DNA from: Capsicum annuum
Lineage: Eukaryota > Streptophyta > Magnoliopsida > Solanales > Solanaceae
NCBI RefSeq assembly: GCF_002878395.1
Contig: NW_025825179.1
Coordinates: 142,609-206,608 of the forward strand
Direction of reading: 5' to 3'
DNA: 64,000 nucleotides
The notes beneath the pieces are model-generated. The model was given only the letters and a program-made list of their open reading frames with translations. It did no database searches and had not been told where the DNA came from. The translations under genes and the position numbers were made by a program. This document shows positions 23,528 to 36,949 of this stretch, piece after piece (the stretch's first letter is position 1; each line of letters opens with the position of its first letter).

Positions 23528-26146
23528 TGTAATACCCCGGAAAATTTTTCGTTGAAATTTTGTGCGTAAACGTGTTGGGTTCTATCTTCTAGAATGAACT
23601 ATAAATTTTTCGTGTGGAATATCTTATATTATGACCCACCATTGTGTAGATTTTTGCTCCAACTTTAAACGATCATAACTCCTTGTACATAATGATCTGG
23701 GTGATCTACTAAATATCAATGGAAATATCTGCGAGTCCTCTTTCTAATGAAATTGATTTCATCTAATTTTTCTATTGGATCAAAAAGTTATGGTCGATCT
23801 ACTTCAGCCTGTCAAAAGTGAATTTTTGGGTTAATTTCAAATGATCATAACTCCTCATACACAATGATCTGGGTGAGATACTATATATCAACGGAAATAT
23901 ATGAGAGTCCTCTTTCTAATGAAATTAGTTTCATCCAATTTGGATATCGGAGTAAAACTTTATGGTTGATCTACTTCGGACTATCAAAACAGTCCACCAA
24001 ATGACAGATTCGAGAATTATTTGATTTTTGCGTTTTGGTCATCCCCCCTCATCCAAAATCCGTCCAAACCCTATATTAAAGCCTATTAGAAGCATTATAT
24101 GTTATATTTCATCAAATTCCCTCAAAAAGAAAACCCTAAGCTCCTACATCCAACTTCAAGAACCTCTAAAGTTCACCATTAATTCTGCAAATTTATTCAA
24201 GATTCCAAGTTCCTAGTTCAAGAACTTCAAGAATCTCCTAAGTTCACCATTAATTCTGCAAATTTATTCAAGATTCCAAGTTCCTAGTTCAAGAACTCCA
24301 AGAACCATCATTCAAAGGCACGATTAACATCTCAAAAACGAGTATCGATCTAAAGCTCATCATTCAAGGTATGTGAGGTTTTTTCAACACGAACTCTCTT
24401 TCGTTCTTGTGCCCAAATTGATTTTTCTTTTATGAATATACATAATTTTACATGTTTGTATATGAATTTGAAGCATGAATTTATATCCTATATGATTTTA
24501 CATGAGATTATGATACTCTCTATGTTTTAAAAGTTGAATTGAATGAGAATGATGACATTTTTGTACATAAAGTTGAATTTTCCAGACTTTAAAGTAAGTT
24601 ATATATATTTATGATGAAAAGCATGAATCTTGAGAAAATTTAATATGATTTTGATGTATGAGACCTTGAGTCCAAATTGAAATTGTACTTTGAGAAATTA
24701 TGTGCTATAAGCACAATGAGATTTGAATCCCAAAGCTAATTTTCTTTACCAAGATGTATGATTATAAAGCTGAAATTTTAAGTTTTAACTGATTATTTTT
24801 GTGCTTATGTCATAAAGTATGAAACTTTAGAAGGTTTTATCGTGATATTGATGTATGGGTTTTTGGAACCCTATTTGAGATTATTATTTTGAGAAAATCA
24901 TATGTTATAAACACCTTGAGTTTAAATAATTTGAGATGTTTTGAATGATTTGACCTTTTGGTCGTGAATGAGTTATTTTGAACTCAACTATGAAAGAAAT
25001 CCACGTTTTTATTGATTATGATAAAGGGGTAGCAAATTGGCTCCCGATGAAAATTGTTGAAGTGTTTATTGTGGATTTTCTTTAATGTGAGCTTGAGGCT
25101 GATTTAAATTTCTGAGCTAAGTCCGGGAATAATCTTTAGCACTGAGTGGGAGATATAAAGTGACCTTACTTTCCTAGAACTATGTGCACCCCGTAGGATG
25201 TGAGCCTGAGGCTGATTTATATAGTGATCACTAGTATTTTTGAATTTATACTGGAAGTCCTACTCCGATGGCAAGGATAGGATGGCTCTTCCCAACGTGG
25301 GTTGTACGTTGGACTCCATGTAGCTCACATGGTTTATGACGGTTATAGGATCTCCCAGTGTGTGTGTGTTTCCTTGTGTCTATGGTGAACGGTGAAGTGA
25401 TTTGAAAGTGAAATTGTGAAAGTTATGCTTTCGAAAGATTTAAATGATATTTACGTTATGAGAATTGATATTCTTGATGAACTGAAAATGATTGACAAAT
25501 TATATGATGACTCACATGTGTTATTATACTTATTTCATCCTCTCATGATTATGATGATTTTCTTCGGGCTATGTGAGTCTTTCATACATCCTGCATATTT
25601 CTTATAAATATTTATGATGATGATGTTTATACAACTGCATACACCCCCATATACTCGGTTCCTTTCTATGGTACTGACCCACATCTTCGGATGTGGGCGG
25701 CATTTTCTCAGAATGTAGGTTCAGGTGCTCAGTTCCAGATTTCACAGTGATTCTTCGGGCACGTTGTTCTACATCCCCTGTTGTGGTGAGTCCTCATGTT
25801 TCAAAGACGTGATGTCTGATGTTGTTTTCACGAAATTGTTTACATTTGATAACTGAGTATGAGTCAGTTGGGGCATGTCTCAATGGCTCGCTGGTTTTAT
25901 TGATTTTCTTAGAGGCTTGTCAGACTAGTATAGATGTTGGGAGTTGACTAATAAGTCGTATTTTGTTATCTTTCTAAAATTATTTTATTCTTGGATGATG
26001 ATTACTCTGTTGATATTTAAGGGTTATTTATGAAAACCCCATTGATTTGTGTTGAACTAATGAAAATGGCTCAAAGGGTTAGCTTGGAGCTACTCGTAGC
26101 CTCAAGCACCGTGTGACGCTCTGGGACCCATTTTTGGGGCGTTACA
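23528..26146 (+). mobile_element. Solo LTR (2619 bp) nested in the 5' LTR of element B
   Basis: Starts tgtaatacccc, ends ggggcgttaca, and is flanked by gtgtg at 23523-23527 and 26147-26151. The uninterrupted site is visible in the 3' LTR of B near 32501. No primer site, purine tract or internal region is present, so it is the residue of recombination between two LTRs of a different gypsy-like family (inference). Confidence 0.88.
24155..24302. repeat. Tandem duplication, about 72 bp
   Basis: The block with 'aagttcaccattaattctgc' and 'attccaagttcctagttc' occurs near 24170 and again near 24240, within the solo LTR. Confidence 0.85.
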
Positions 26147-27957
26147 GTGTGTTAATAAATTATGTAGAGTGGAAACCTATTTGAGCATGAATTGAGATCA
26201 TAGATGTCCCCAAACTCAAGAACAAGTTAAAAGTTTTCTAATCGTTCAAATTTTAGTGAGCGTTGAAACTTAGGTCAACTTCAATCAACCATCACTCTTT
26301 GTATATATTGAATTAGAGTGTCTACTATATATCAAATGAAAGGTATTCAAATTATCGTTCCAATGATATCTTTTCCCACCCTTATTTAGCCATAAACACG
26401 AAATTCAGTTCCCAAATACCCCAAAATACACCTTCATTCATCAAAATTGCTCAAGAACTCTCCTTAGGGTTTCAAAATAAAAACACAAGCAACTCAAGAT
26501 TCAACCGTGGGTTTTAAAACTAATTGCATATTTGGAATCCCCAGAACGTAGGCTTCAAAAAGCACCTATCATCTTCGCATTTAGAGGTACGTGGGGTTAT
26601 CTCAAAAATCTCATGGGCTTAAAAATTCATGTTTTAAAAATGAGAGTTTTGAAATTATGAATATAATCCCGTTTTAAATGTTTTATGATATTGATTTTGT
26701 CTTTAGGCCTATTCCCAAAGTGGTTTGATATATGATATATGTATATGCATGTATTCCGAAAAGATGTTAACTTGAGAGCATGAATTATATGAAATCCCTC
26801 TCTTTATATGATCTTATTTTAAATTCTCATATAATGTAAAATGTTTGAAATCATCTTGACAAGCATGACATGAAATATTTTGAAAATGGTCATGGTTTTG
26901 ACTTGCAATGAGAGGATTGTTATGTTGAAATATGATGAATATAATGGTTGCATGAAAGAATGATATGATATTGATGGCTTGCAAGTCGGGTATGACGATA
27001 CCCTACAGAATAAGTTATGTGATTGAATTAAATAGAGTTTGATGCATTGATTTCACATGAGATAGGTGGATGCCCAAAGAAGGCGTTTGAGTGTAAGGGC
27101 TCATCGCTGGAAATCGTGTTTGCCAACATGGGGATTCGGTAATAGGCTAAGTGATCTTGTGTAGTTGACTTTATGTCATTCCCAAATTGGGACTATGGTT
27201 AGGAGCCCAGGCTAAGTGATCTTGGGCACTACTGTACTTTATTGGGTCGAGACACCCTGCTGTGTGATCTTGTGTGTCTTTTCCTCACTTATACTCTAAT
27301 CTCGGTGGCAACCGAGATTTGACAGTTGGTGTAAATGTTATATGTAGGGTATTCCACCTAGCTCAGTTGCATTACATTGTTGTTGAAAACTATTACATTA
27401 TGCCCATGTGTTTTCAAATGATTTGATATGAAACTGCTTTATAATGGCTCTCACCTATATTTGGAAAAAAATATTATACTTTGTTTTTGATTTCTCTGCG
27501 TACCAGTACTTTTGCATTGACCCCCTTCCCTCCTAGGTTTGGAGGCACAGTTTAGGGGTCCAGATAACCAGTAGATCTCTTCCGATATATTTACAGAATC
27601 AAGTGGTGAGCCTTCTATATTTCGAAAGGGCTGATGTCTGTTAGTTCATTTATCATTTAGTAGTTTTGGGTCTACTAGGGGCCTTGTCTCAATTTTCTAA
27701 CAGTAATTTATTTCAATCATGTATTAAAGATTTCGCAGATAGTTGTTCAGATGTCAATAGATGTTGTGGGACATTATTTTCCCTTTGTTGATTTCATTTG
27801 ATTTATGATCATGTTTTCCGTAATATTGTGTATCTTCCGCATATCTTATTATCATATGAATTATGTGCATGATTACCAGATAGATAGGGGTGTTTCGGGC
27901 CTTCATGGTTTGAAATGCTCGTCACGGCCAGGGCTCCAGTTTGGGTCGTGACAAACT

Positions 27958-27969
27958 TGGTATCAAAGC
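27958..27969 (+). promoter_or_regulatory. Primer binding site of element B
   Basis: tggtatcaaagc, one mismatch from the initiator Met tRNA complement, 4 bp after the 5' LTR. Confidence 0.85.
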
Positions 27970-28951
27970 ATGGTTCATGGTTCCAGGGTGTCTTCGAAAT
28001 TGCGTCGGGTAGATTATTGTTTATGGGTGTGTAGTGCGCCACACTTATAAGCAGGAGGCTACTAGGTGTTTAGGAATGTCTTTCTTTCTTCATGTTCTAG
28101 TTCGTGCAATAGAGTCAGAATGTTCCTCTTTCATACTCTAATTCGTGCTATGGTGTCGCCCATACGAAAGTAAAAAAAGTCAGGTGATTCAAGTGCAGAA
28201 GTTTAGAATCTAAATGGTATGGTCCTTTCTGATTGAACCATATAAGAGTTAAAATTTATGCAAGGACTTGAGAAGAGTCCATTAGTGCTTGAATGTGTAT
28301 TGATTCCGATGTAAACATTGATCCTGATGGCATCGTGCTTTTCAGCTTGAGGTATTAACTGCATTTAGTCCCCTTCAAATTTATGTTACAAATGTCTTGC
28401 TAAGGGGGGATGATGTGTAGTAGAATGTTGGAACTGTATTTCCACCCGAATAGTAGCATGCATTAAAGTGTTGTTGTCATGACCTATTGATAGTGAAATT
28501 AGACCAAGAAGTTAGTGATGTGAAGTCACAAAGTTAGAAGTCAAAGCGAGGGTGACTTTTGTGTAAATGAATATTTTAGTTGAATAATCGATGTTCGAGA
28601 ACGATTTACCCCCTTATGATGATAGACTAATATGGTAACTAGTAGCATGTGTGGATGGTATGGTAGTCCATGGAGGAAGTGTTTGACTCCGATTTTCTTT
28701 ATACAGAGTAAGATGTGTATTCTTAGTTCATTGGATATTGCATATTAAATTTCTATCTCATGTAATTTTTCATCAAGGTATTGTTGAAAAAAATAAAGTC
28801 TAGTGAAGCCGTGTGGGGATGTTTCGATCCACTAGCATAGTTGACTTGTCATTCATCTCATTTTCTTGTTCAAAATATAAAATCAAAGTCTAGTGAAGCC
28901 GTGTGAGGCCTATTTTGATTCACTAGCAACTTTTTGTTCTTGTGCTGGTTT

Positions 28952-28977
28952 TATATATATATATATATATATATATA
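28952..28977. repeat. (TA)n microsatellite
   Basis: About 13 TA units in the internal region of element B. Confidence 0.95.
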
Positions 28978-31148
28978 GCTGAATCTGGTTGCATGAGGTT
29001 GAGTTGGTAAAGAGGTGATTCGTCCTTGTGTGTTAGTTTAGTAGAAGGTAGAGAACGAGTTGTTAGTTAGGGTGATTTGTTGGTTGCTTGAAGTGTGAAA
29101 ATGGCTATATTAGCCAGTAAGTAGTAAGTATAGACTCATGGTTGTTTGTGGAATTTGAAGGTAGTCTAAATGTAGTTTGGGTAAGTAAGTATGAAGTGAG
29201 AAATCCGTATAAGTAGAAAAGATTGTATTGGGTTATAATATAAGATTAAGGTTGATCATGTCTATTATGTAACTTTACCCCTTGACCTTCTTTTCGTTGG
29301 TAATTGTAAACTAGTACTACTTATGAGAAGATATGTAGTGATTTTTGAGGCATTTGTATAGTATGTCCCAAATTTTATGGACTAGCATATTATGTTGCAT
29401 TTTTCAGTAGTGATAGATGATTGGTACAGGACTATATGCTTGAATTTAATGTAGAATGTGGTGGTAAAAATAGTGGCATGAGATTAATGATGTATGTTTT
29501 GTGGGGAAAAAATTAGTAGGCTTGATGTGTTAAAATAGTACGTGCTAATGAGTTATGATAAGGAAGACCGTAAGGTCAAGATCAATTATTTGTTGTTTGG
29601 AAGTTCTAGTGTACTAGTGTTTCTTGATGTCTATTTCATGGTATCCAAGTGAGAATCATGCGTAAGGTTGGGTTGTAAAATCATGTTTAGCACTATATAT
29701 TAAGTTTTGAACAATTGATGTCCATGAAGGTAGATGTGATGATTTCTTGGTTAATAATACTAGTTTTATGGAAGTAATCTAATAGGCTTGAATGGTATAT
29801 GCAAGAGCTTAAGTTTATTTGATTCGTAGTGAAGTATGATGTTGCATATATAATGTAGAAGTATGCCCAAGGTAATCTGAGGTTGCGGTATTTTCTAAGA
29901 CTATTATATGTTTTGTGTGACGAGTGGTACCGTTGAGTTGCTAGGTGGAGAAAGACTAGTTAGATGGTATATGGTGTTCTAAATAGCCAAGTTAAGGAGT
30001 TTTGATTGATAGTGTTGAGTCTTTTTATATGATCTTGATTATCATAGTAGAGAGATGTAAGTTTGGAGTCGCGATATTGGTGAGCTATGTCGGAAGTAGT
30101 ATGATTCATTGAAGGCTTGGTGATATCCATGTTGAGTGCTAGATTCTAAGTTTGAGTTTTTGAAAGTTGAACTAATAGAAATAAGAGTTAAAGCACTAGA
30201 GGGTGTGCACTCCGACTATGGGGATACCCATGAAGACCCAAAGTTTGTAAGTGTGCAAGTATTATATGATGACTACTGGGTCTATAGAATGATAAAGTGT
30301 ATCTTAGAAGGTAGTATTAACAGTGGTTTTTCCACTTTCAAGTGTATTCATTCAGGTTAAGTGCCATGATATGCGTATATAGTAGTTTTCCAGACCCCAG
30401 AGTGCAGTGAGTGTACTTCAGTTTAGAGTCTAGTAAGGGATCTCCCAAACTTAATATGATGGCTTGAAGTTAAAGGGGAGATGATAGAGTGAATAACCAA
30501 GTCAGGCTTTCAGATTCTAGTAGTGATATCAGTATGACAAAGAACATCAGAAGGGAAGAGTGAGGCTCAACCCATTCCAATTTCAGTATTTTTCAGTTAT
30601 CCTAATACCTACTTATACCTCACGTTTCAGTTCCATGACTTCCATGATCATAGTTTATGTTCATGTATATGATAGAAAATCGCATGCTCTTCCAGATTCC
30701 TAAATGAGGAACTTCAGTTCATTCACCCGTCGAAATCATATTCCATATGTCATGAACTCTAAATTGAGGTCATGCAGCTCATGACTCATGTATTCACACT
30801 TTATAGTGTGCTCAGTTCCCATAATTCATGCTATACTCTTTACGATAGGTGGAATATAGTTCATAGCCATGTATGCCCCAATTCATATTTTTTTCTTTGA
30901 TAAATCCCGGATGTTGATTTGCCATTCCCCAGGCCACAGTTAAGTGTCAAGTTTCATACAACATCCTTCCTTGCTTCAAGATCTTATGTTCTAATCTTTA
31001 GTAACTCCTCTTTATGTGATGGTAGTGGTGATGAGTAAATATTTCTAATTGGTGTAAGATCATAGTATGCTTATTTTAGATAAGGCCATAAGTGCGAAGT
31101 AAGGTTGGGCCCAAGTCTTTGATGCATGTGATGGTTAGCTGAAAGATG

Positions 31149-31168
31149 TATGTGTGTGTGTGTGTGTT
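31149..31168. repeat. (TG)n microsatellite
   Basis: About nine TG units in the internal region of element B. Confidence 0.9.
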
Positions 31169-32413
31169 CTTGGGGTAGAGTGTGGGAGCTATATCGATAG
31201 ATGGTTAATAGAATATGTGAAGTGTGTCTTTATGAGTGTTTACTTTGAACTTCATATGTGGTTATAGAGATAGGCTTGAATGACATGTTGGAATTTTTGT
31301 TAAGGAATGCTATATGCGCTAGCGACTTTGTAGTAATAGTTCAGAGTTAGCCATTGAAGTGGTAAGGCATGATAGGCTTAGGGTATGATCTTTTAAGAGA
31401 TGTAGAAGGTGGAATCTTATGGTTTAGACTTGTATCGTGGAGTGGCATGTAGTAATTTGCGAGTTGGAGTTAGGCCTGATCACGGTGAAGAGGATTTAAG
31501 TTACTATAGACATCAGTAAAAAGATTTATAAATGCAAATACGAGAACAAATAAGTTGGATCGAATGAATATGGTATCTACGGGTAATAGTATAGTTAAGG
31601 GAGTATTCGAGGAGTGTGCTAATCTTTAAAGTAAGAAGTCGCATTGACTAAGTCCTAGAAATTCTATCCTAATTTATGAGTTATATTTCTATATTCCAGA
31701 CTGTAGAGTAGTGTAAATGTTGTGATTTCCCTCAGATGGATGTCTTATGTAATCCATACCCAAGATTTGTGGCTTCCTATTACTGCTAGAACTTCTTTAG
31801 AGAAAGTGTTGAAGAGATACTCTAGTTGAGTATAAGTGTCTGGTATAATTCAGTCTGTAATTCAGTTTAACAGTCGGGCAGACAAGTTACTATGGTTTTT
31901 CCACCTTTTCACCCAGTCCTACTATCCGAAGTCTCATGCGTATGGCCATTCCCAAGAGATAATCTATTCCATCCATATAAATTGTGAGTTCAGTTCATTC
32001 CAAGCACCATGTTTTAGATTCAGCTATCTATTCATGACTCAGTGCATAAGAGTTCAGCGTATAATCTCAAAATTTTAGAAGTATTTCAGCTCAGATAGTG
32101 TAATACCCTTGTACGATCTAAGTCTTGATGTTTTATGATTCGTACTTGCATAAGTTATCACTTCCTAATTTCAATATGTATGATTGGATCATGAATATTT
32201 CAACGGAATCCTAAATTTTCAGCACGAATCAGCTTCTTGAAGCAAGAAAAGTCAAGTCAGCTCAGAATTCAGTTTCATTATAGAATTTTAAATATTTCAG
32301 ATCAGTTATGTCCTTTCTTAGAAGGCACATCATATCCGTGTTACTCCATACCTTTAAGTTTCTACAAGTTCCTACCCATCATTCGGGGACGAATGATCCC
32401 AAGGGGGAGATAA

Positions 32414-34509
32414 TGTAACACCCCGCATTTCGGACGAGAATGAAAATCGTCATTTCCTTTACGTAAAGGTTCCAAAAGCCATAAATCCAATGCAAGTTTA
32501 GTGTGTTAATAAATTATGTAGTGTGGAAACCTATTTGAGCAAGAATTAAGATCATAGAGGTCCCCAAGCTCAAGGACAAGTTGAAAGTTTTCCTATCGTT
32601 CAAATTTTAGTGAGCGTTGAAACTTAGGTTAATTTCAATCAATCATTACTCTTTTTATATATTGAATTAGAGTACCTACTATATATCAAATGAAAGTTAT
32701 TCGAATTATCTTTCCAACGATACCAATTTCGCGAAAATCTGACACCCGGAGAAGAAGTTATGGCTTTACAAAGTTGAGTGTGTCATGCAGCATAAGGTGT
32801 GCGACGCACAACCTAATGTGTGCGATAAAGAGTGCGCCGCACAACCTATATTATGCGATAAGGTGTGCGCCGCATATAATACTACTCAAGTGACTTAAAC
32901 ACTCCATTTTTGGGGCAAAATAGTGCTTTTCCCACCCTTATTTAGCCATAAACACGAAATTCAGTTCCCAAATACCCCAAAATACACCTTCATTCATCAA
33001 AATTGCCCAAGAATTCTCCTTAGGGTTTCAAAATTAAAACCCACGCAACTCAAGATTCAACCGTAGGTTTTTAAAACTAATTGCATATCTGGAATCCCCA
33101 GAACGTAGGCTTCAAGAAGCACCTATCATCTTTGCATATAGAGGTACGTGGGGTTATTTCAAAAATCTCATGGGCTTAAAAATTCATGTTTTAAAAATGG
33201 GGCTTTTGAAATTATGAATATAATCCCATTTTAAACGTTCTATGATATTGATTTGGTCTTTAGGCCTATTCCCGAAGTGATTTGATATAGGATATATGTA
33301 TATGTATGTATTCCGAAAAGATGTTAACATGAGAGCATGAATTATATGAAATTCCTCTCTTTATATGATCTCGTTTTAAATTCTCATATGATGTAAAATA
33401 TTTGAAATCATCTTGACAAGCGTGACATGAAATATTTTGAAAATGGTCATGGTTTTAACTTGCAATGAGAGGGTTGTTATGTTGAAATATGATGAATATA
33501 ATGGTTGCATGAAAGAATGATGTGATATTGATGGCTTGCAAGTCGGGTATGACGATACCCTACAGAATAAGTTATGTGATTGAATTAAATAGAGTTTGAT
33601 GCATTGATCTTACATGAGATAGGTGGATGCCCGAAGAAGGCGTTTGAGTGTAAGGGCTCATCGCTGGAAATCGTGTTTGCCAATATGGGGATTCGGTAAT
33701 AGGCTAAGTGATCTTGTGTACTTGACTTTATGTCATTCCCAAATTGGGACTATGGTTAGGAGCCCAGGCTAAGTGATCTTGGGCACTACTATACTTTATT
33801 GGGTCGAGACACCCTGCTGTGTGATCTTGTGTGTCTTTCCCTCACTTATACTCTAATCTCGGTGGCAACCGAGATTTGACAGTTGGTGTAAATGTTATAT
33901 GTAGGGTATTCCACCTAACTCAGTTGCATTACATTGTTGTTGAAAACTATTACATTACGCCCATGTGTTTTCAAATGATTTGATATGAAACTGCTTTATA
34001 ATGGCTCTCACCTATATTTGAAAAAAAATATTATATTTTGTTTTTGATTTCTCTGTGTACCGGTACTTTTGTATTGACCCCCTTCCCTCCCAGGTTTGGA
34101 GGCACAGTTTAGGGGTCCAGATAACCAGTAGATCTCTTCCGATAGATTTGCAGAATCAAGTGGTGAGTCTTCTATATTTCGAAATGGCTGATGTCTGTCA
34201 GTTCATTTATCATTTAGTAGTTTTGGGCCTACTGGGGGCCTTGTCCCAGTTTTCAGATAGTAATTTGTTTCAGTCATGTATTAGAGATTTCGTAGACGGT
34301 TGTTCAGATGTCGATAGATGTTGTGGGACATTATTTCCCCTTTGTTGATTTCATTTGATTTATGAACATTTTTTCATAATATTGTGTATCTTCCGCATAT
34401 CTTATTATCATATGAATTATGTGCATGATTACCAGATAGATAGGGGTGTTTCGGGCCTTTATGGTTTGGAATGCTCGTCACGGCCAGGGCCCCGGTTCGG
34501 GTCGTGACA
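32414..34509 (+). repeat. 3' LTR of element B (2096 bp)
   Basis: Begins tgtaacaccccgcatttcgg after the purine tract and ends gggtcgtgaca before tgcct. Retains a block near 32715-32925 that is deleted in the 5' LTR. Confidence 0.9.
32797..32878. repeat. Cluster of short GC-rich palindromes in the 3' LTR of B
   Basis: gtgcgacgcac (near 32799) and gtgcgccgcac (near 32832) are near-perfect palindromes, followed by gtgtgcgccgcat. The units repeat about every 30-45 bp with 'acaacctaa' or 'acaacctat' and 'gcgataa' between them. Confidence 0.75.
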
Positions 34510-34514
34510 TGCCT

Positions 34515-36060
34515 CTTCTGAAAAGAGACAATGGTCCATCTTAGAAGTGTGATGTTTCTGAAAATGCATATCTGTTTACCCAAAACAGTGCAGTATTTTG
34601 CTAAAACAGTGCACCAGTTCGAAACAATGCATCACTTCATTGTAGAGTTGCATCTGTTCGAACTAACATATTAGTTCAGGAAACATTGTTTCGAAAATCT
34701 GCACCAGTTCAGAAATAGAAACACAGAAGCAGTGCATCAGTTCGCAAAAAGTGCAACGATTTATTGAAACAGTGGCACCAGTTCTCTTCGAATATTGCAT
34801 CTGTTATTACTGCAGGCATGTATATTTAAATGGAGTTTCAAAAGACTTTTTGGATTGAATTTATTTATTTTATTTCTGTCAAATAAAATTTATTCAAAAA
34901 GATAGATCTCATTGATCGACCAAATCCGAATTCGAGCCGAGCGACGATGACGACGGCACGAGGCATCTATTATTTCTTGCCTCACTTGCCATGTGGAGTA
35001 AGTATTCATCAATATAAACACTCAAGTTCTCTTCTTCCAGCAATGTGGGGGAAAGAGTAAACTTATCAATTTGGAAGTACACTTTCCATTTTAGTGTCTC
35101 CGTCCCTCCACCCTTTTACTCTCCATTTTTCCATTCACACTTCTTTCATCTACTATAAACCCAACATAATATGGTATTATGACGTATGTGGTGCAATATG
35201 GAGTTTTTCCACAGACAAGAAGGCAGAATATTTCTCAGTTCATAATTTCTCAATTTTGAAAACAGAAAGTGCTTTATTTTTGTTTTCTAAAAAGGACTAC
35301 TTTTCTTCTTTAACGAAGGTTGTTGGAAGCAAGTTTAAAGTCTCTTTCATTCAACTAAGAAAAATTACTTCCTCCTTAGAAAGTGGGGCAGTTGGAATAA
35401 GTTAAATTGGAGTGGAAATTTGTGATTAAGGGTGGGTAGGTGGGAGGAAAGAAATAATGAGCTTGAAATGCCACCCATTTGAGGAAAAATATTTTTTAAA
35501 ACTTTCAACACGTAAAGGCGTAAGGGCATAGTTGAGTAGTTGGGAGGCGGGTCTCCCGTGGAATCAAGTCTAGCCTTTGTCCCGCTCAGTCATATGCAGT
35601 TTTACATCTCCTATGTGGTTTGTGAGTTATTGCACAATAAGCAGGTCACCACAAAATGCTTAGAGATTGTGGGTTTCCTAGGTTCCAAAAAATGGAAAAA
35701 TTTAAAATCATTTTCTCCAGACAAAGCGTTCATTTTTACCTCTAGTCACACAAATGTTTATGAAGGACGAGTAATTAAAGTTGTGCCTTGTCAATATATA
35801 TCACATAAATTAGTACAGAGAAGTAATTAAAAATTTACTTAGTTTGACTCTTGATGATAATTGTTTAAAGAAAGCTATAGCTGGTTGATCACTACATGGA
35901 TTGTGGACCAAGGTGGAAATGTGATGGAAATTTCTTTGCACTTTCTTTTTAAAATAAATTTAGAAAGTACCAACTTGTTGGTTGTTGCTATTCTTCCTTT
36001 ATCATACATTCTATGTGCAGAAATTCCTTATTGTACATCACACACATAACCACAAGAGAA
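34515..36060. other. Non-coding DNA between element B and NLR pseudogene 2
   Basis: 34560-34810 holds a loose series of 'cagtgcatcagttcg' and 'gcaccagttc' motifs. The rest is AT-rich. The open frames at 35094-35405 and 35540-35830 have no recognised domain. The last few hundred bases would be the promoter and leader of pseudogene 2. Confidence 0.45.
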
Positions 36061-36366
36061 ATGGCTTACATTGCGATTACTTGCCTTAGGAGCACTGTAC
36101 AACAATCGATGCAAGTCACAGGATGTAATTTGCAATCATTCTACGAAAAGCTTGAATCCTTGATAGCTATTATGGAGAAACCTAACAATATAAAGGGCGA
36201 TGTCGTGGCATTGGCAAGCTTGGAAGCACAAATCGCGGAGATAGCATGCAGAGCAGAAGACGAAGTCGACTCAAAATCAATAGAAGTTCTACACGCAAAA
36301 ACAAATAGTTTACGAGGTAAAGCTTTCTGGAAACTCTGTTGTTTCCCGGAACAAGCAATAGTCTAT

Positions 36367-36914
36367 TGTTGGGTAAACCCGGAATAACAAAAAAGTATTT
36401 GTGCTAGAATAATAGGGAAAATAAATGAAAATACTGACACCAAGATTTTTACGTGGAAACCCTTCTAAATAAGGAAAAAAACACGAATCAAGAGGAGCAA
36501 CTGATATTACTATAGTAAGGAATTTTTACATCGTAGTCACAAATATAATACTCAAAATGACTACCACAAACTCAAAAGAAATAACCCTCTTTTGACTCCC
36601 ACCTTACTAAAAATATCGCTCACTCTAATTTTTCCTTCACGATCAATTTTTTATCACAGTCTGTGGAATACCTCACTGCTCCCTATATTATTTTTCCTTT
36701 CTGTTTTTGGTGTGTTAAAGTGAGCTGAAATTGCCTCTATTTATAGGCAAAAAAAAAACCTGCCCAATTGATGTAAGCAATGACATCAATGGGAAGTAAT
36801 ATTTCAAAGTATTTGAAATTTGCCAACTTGAAAATTTTGTTGCTGCAGCCAAAATGGAAAAATGGGATTCTATGTTGTTGCAGACAAAGTGGAAAAAATG
36901 GAATCGACCCTACA
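36367..36914 (-). repeat. Left LTR of copia C (548 bp)
   Basis: Direct repeat of 43281-43827. It shares the 'attactatagtaaggaatt' and 'agaaataaccctcttttgac' blocks with the LTRs at 1003-1864 and 3822-4698, although the first ~80 bp differ. Confidence 0.9.
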
Positions 36915-36949
36915 AATCTCCCCCTCAAATCTCATGCATCTGAAGGAGG

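Larger units (their letters stand above)
23437..27953 (+). repeat. 5' LTR of element B, split by a solo LTR
   Basis: Left part 23437-23527 and right part from 26147 (second copy of gtgtg) to 27953 join into an LTR of about 1.9 kb. It lacks about 200 bp present in the 3' LTR at about 32715-32925 (deletion join near 26368). Confidence 0.88.
27970..32400 (+). other. Internal region of element B, no coding capacity seen
   Basis: Homologous to the internal region of element A at its start and near 29130-29240. It holds extra sequence at about 28700-29095, including two copies of 'aaagtctagtgaagccgtgt' (near 28796 and 28877) and a (TA)n run at 28952-28977. A (TG)n run lies at 31149-31168. The frame at 30136-30360 has no recognisable domain. 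Confidence 0.75.
23437..34509 (+). mobile_element. Large non-coding LTR retrotransposon B, with a nested solo LTR
   Basis: Target duplication tgcct at 23432-23436 and 34510-34514. The 5' LTR (23437-27953) is interrupted by a solo LTR at 23528-26146. The primer site tggtatcaaagc is at 27958-27969, purine tract aagggggagataa at 32401-32413, and 3' LTR at 32414-34509. Without the insert the element is about 8.4 kb. The internal region matches element A in several blocks and has no gag or pol frame, so it depends on another element. Terminal motifs tgtaacacc...gtcgtgaca match element A and suggest Ty3/gypsy ancestry (inference). Confidence 0.92.

Noticed and set aside
35094..35830. Open frames of 103 and 96 codons upstream of NLR pseudogene 2
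   Set aside because: No domain, low-complexity composition, and no splice or promoter context. Likely chance frames.
36013..36060. Upstream ATG of NLR pseudogene 2
   Set aside because: The family start MAYIAITCL is at 36061; the 16 extra codons are unlike the family.
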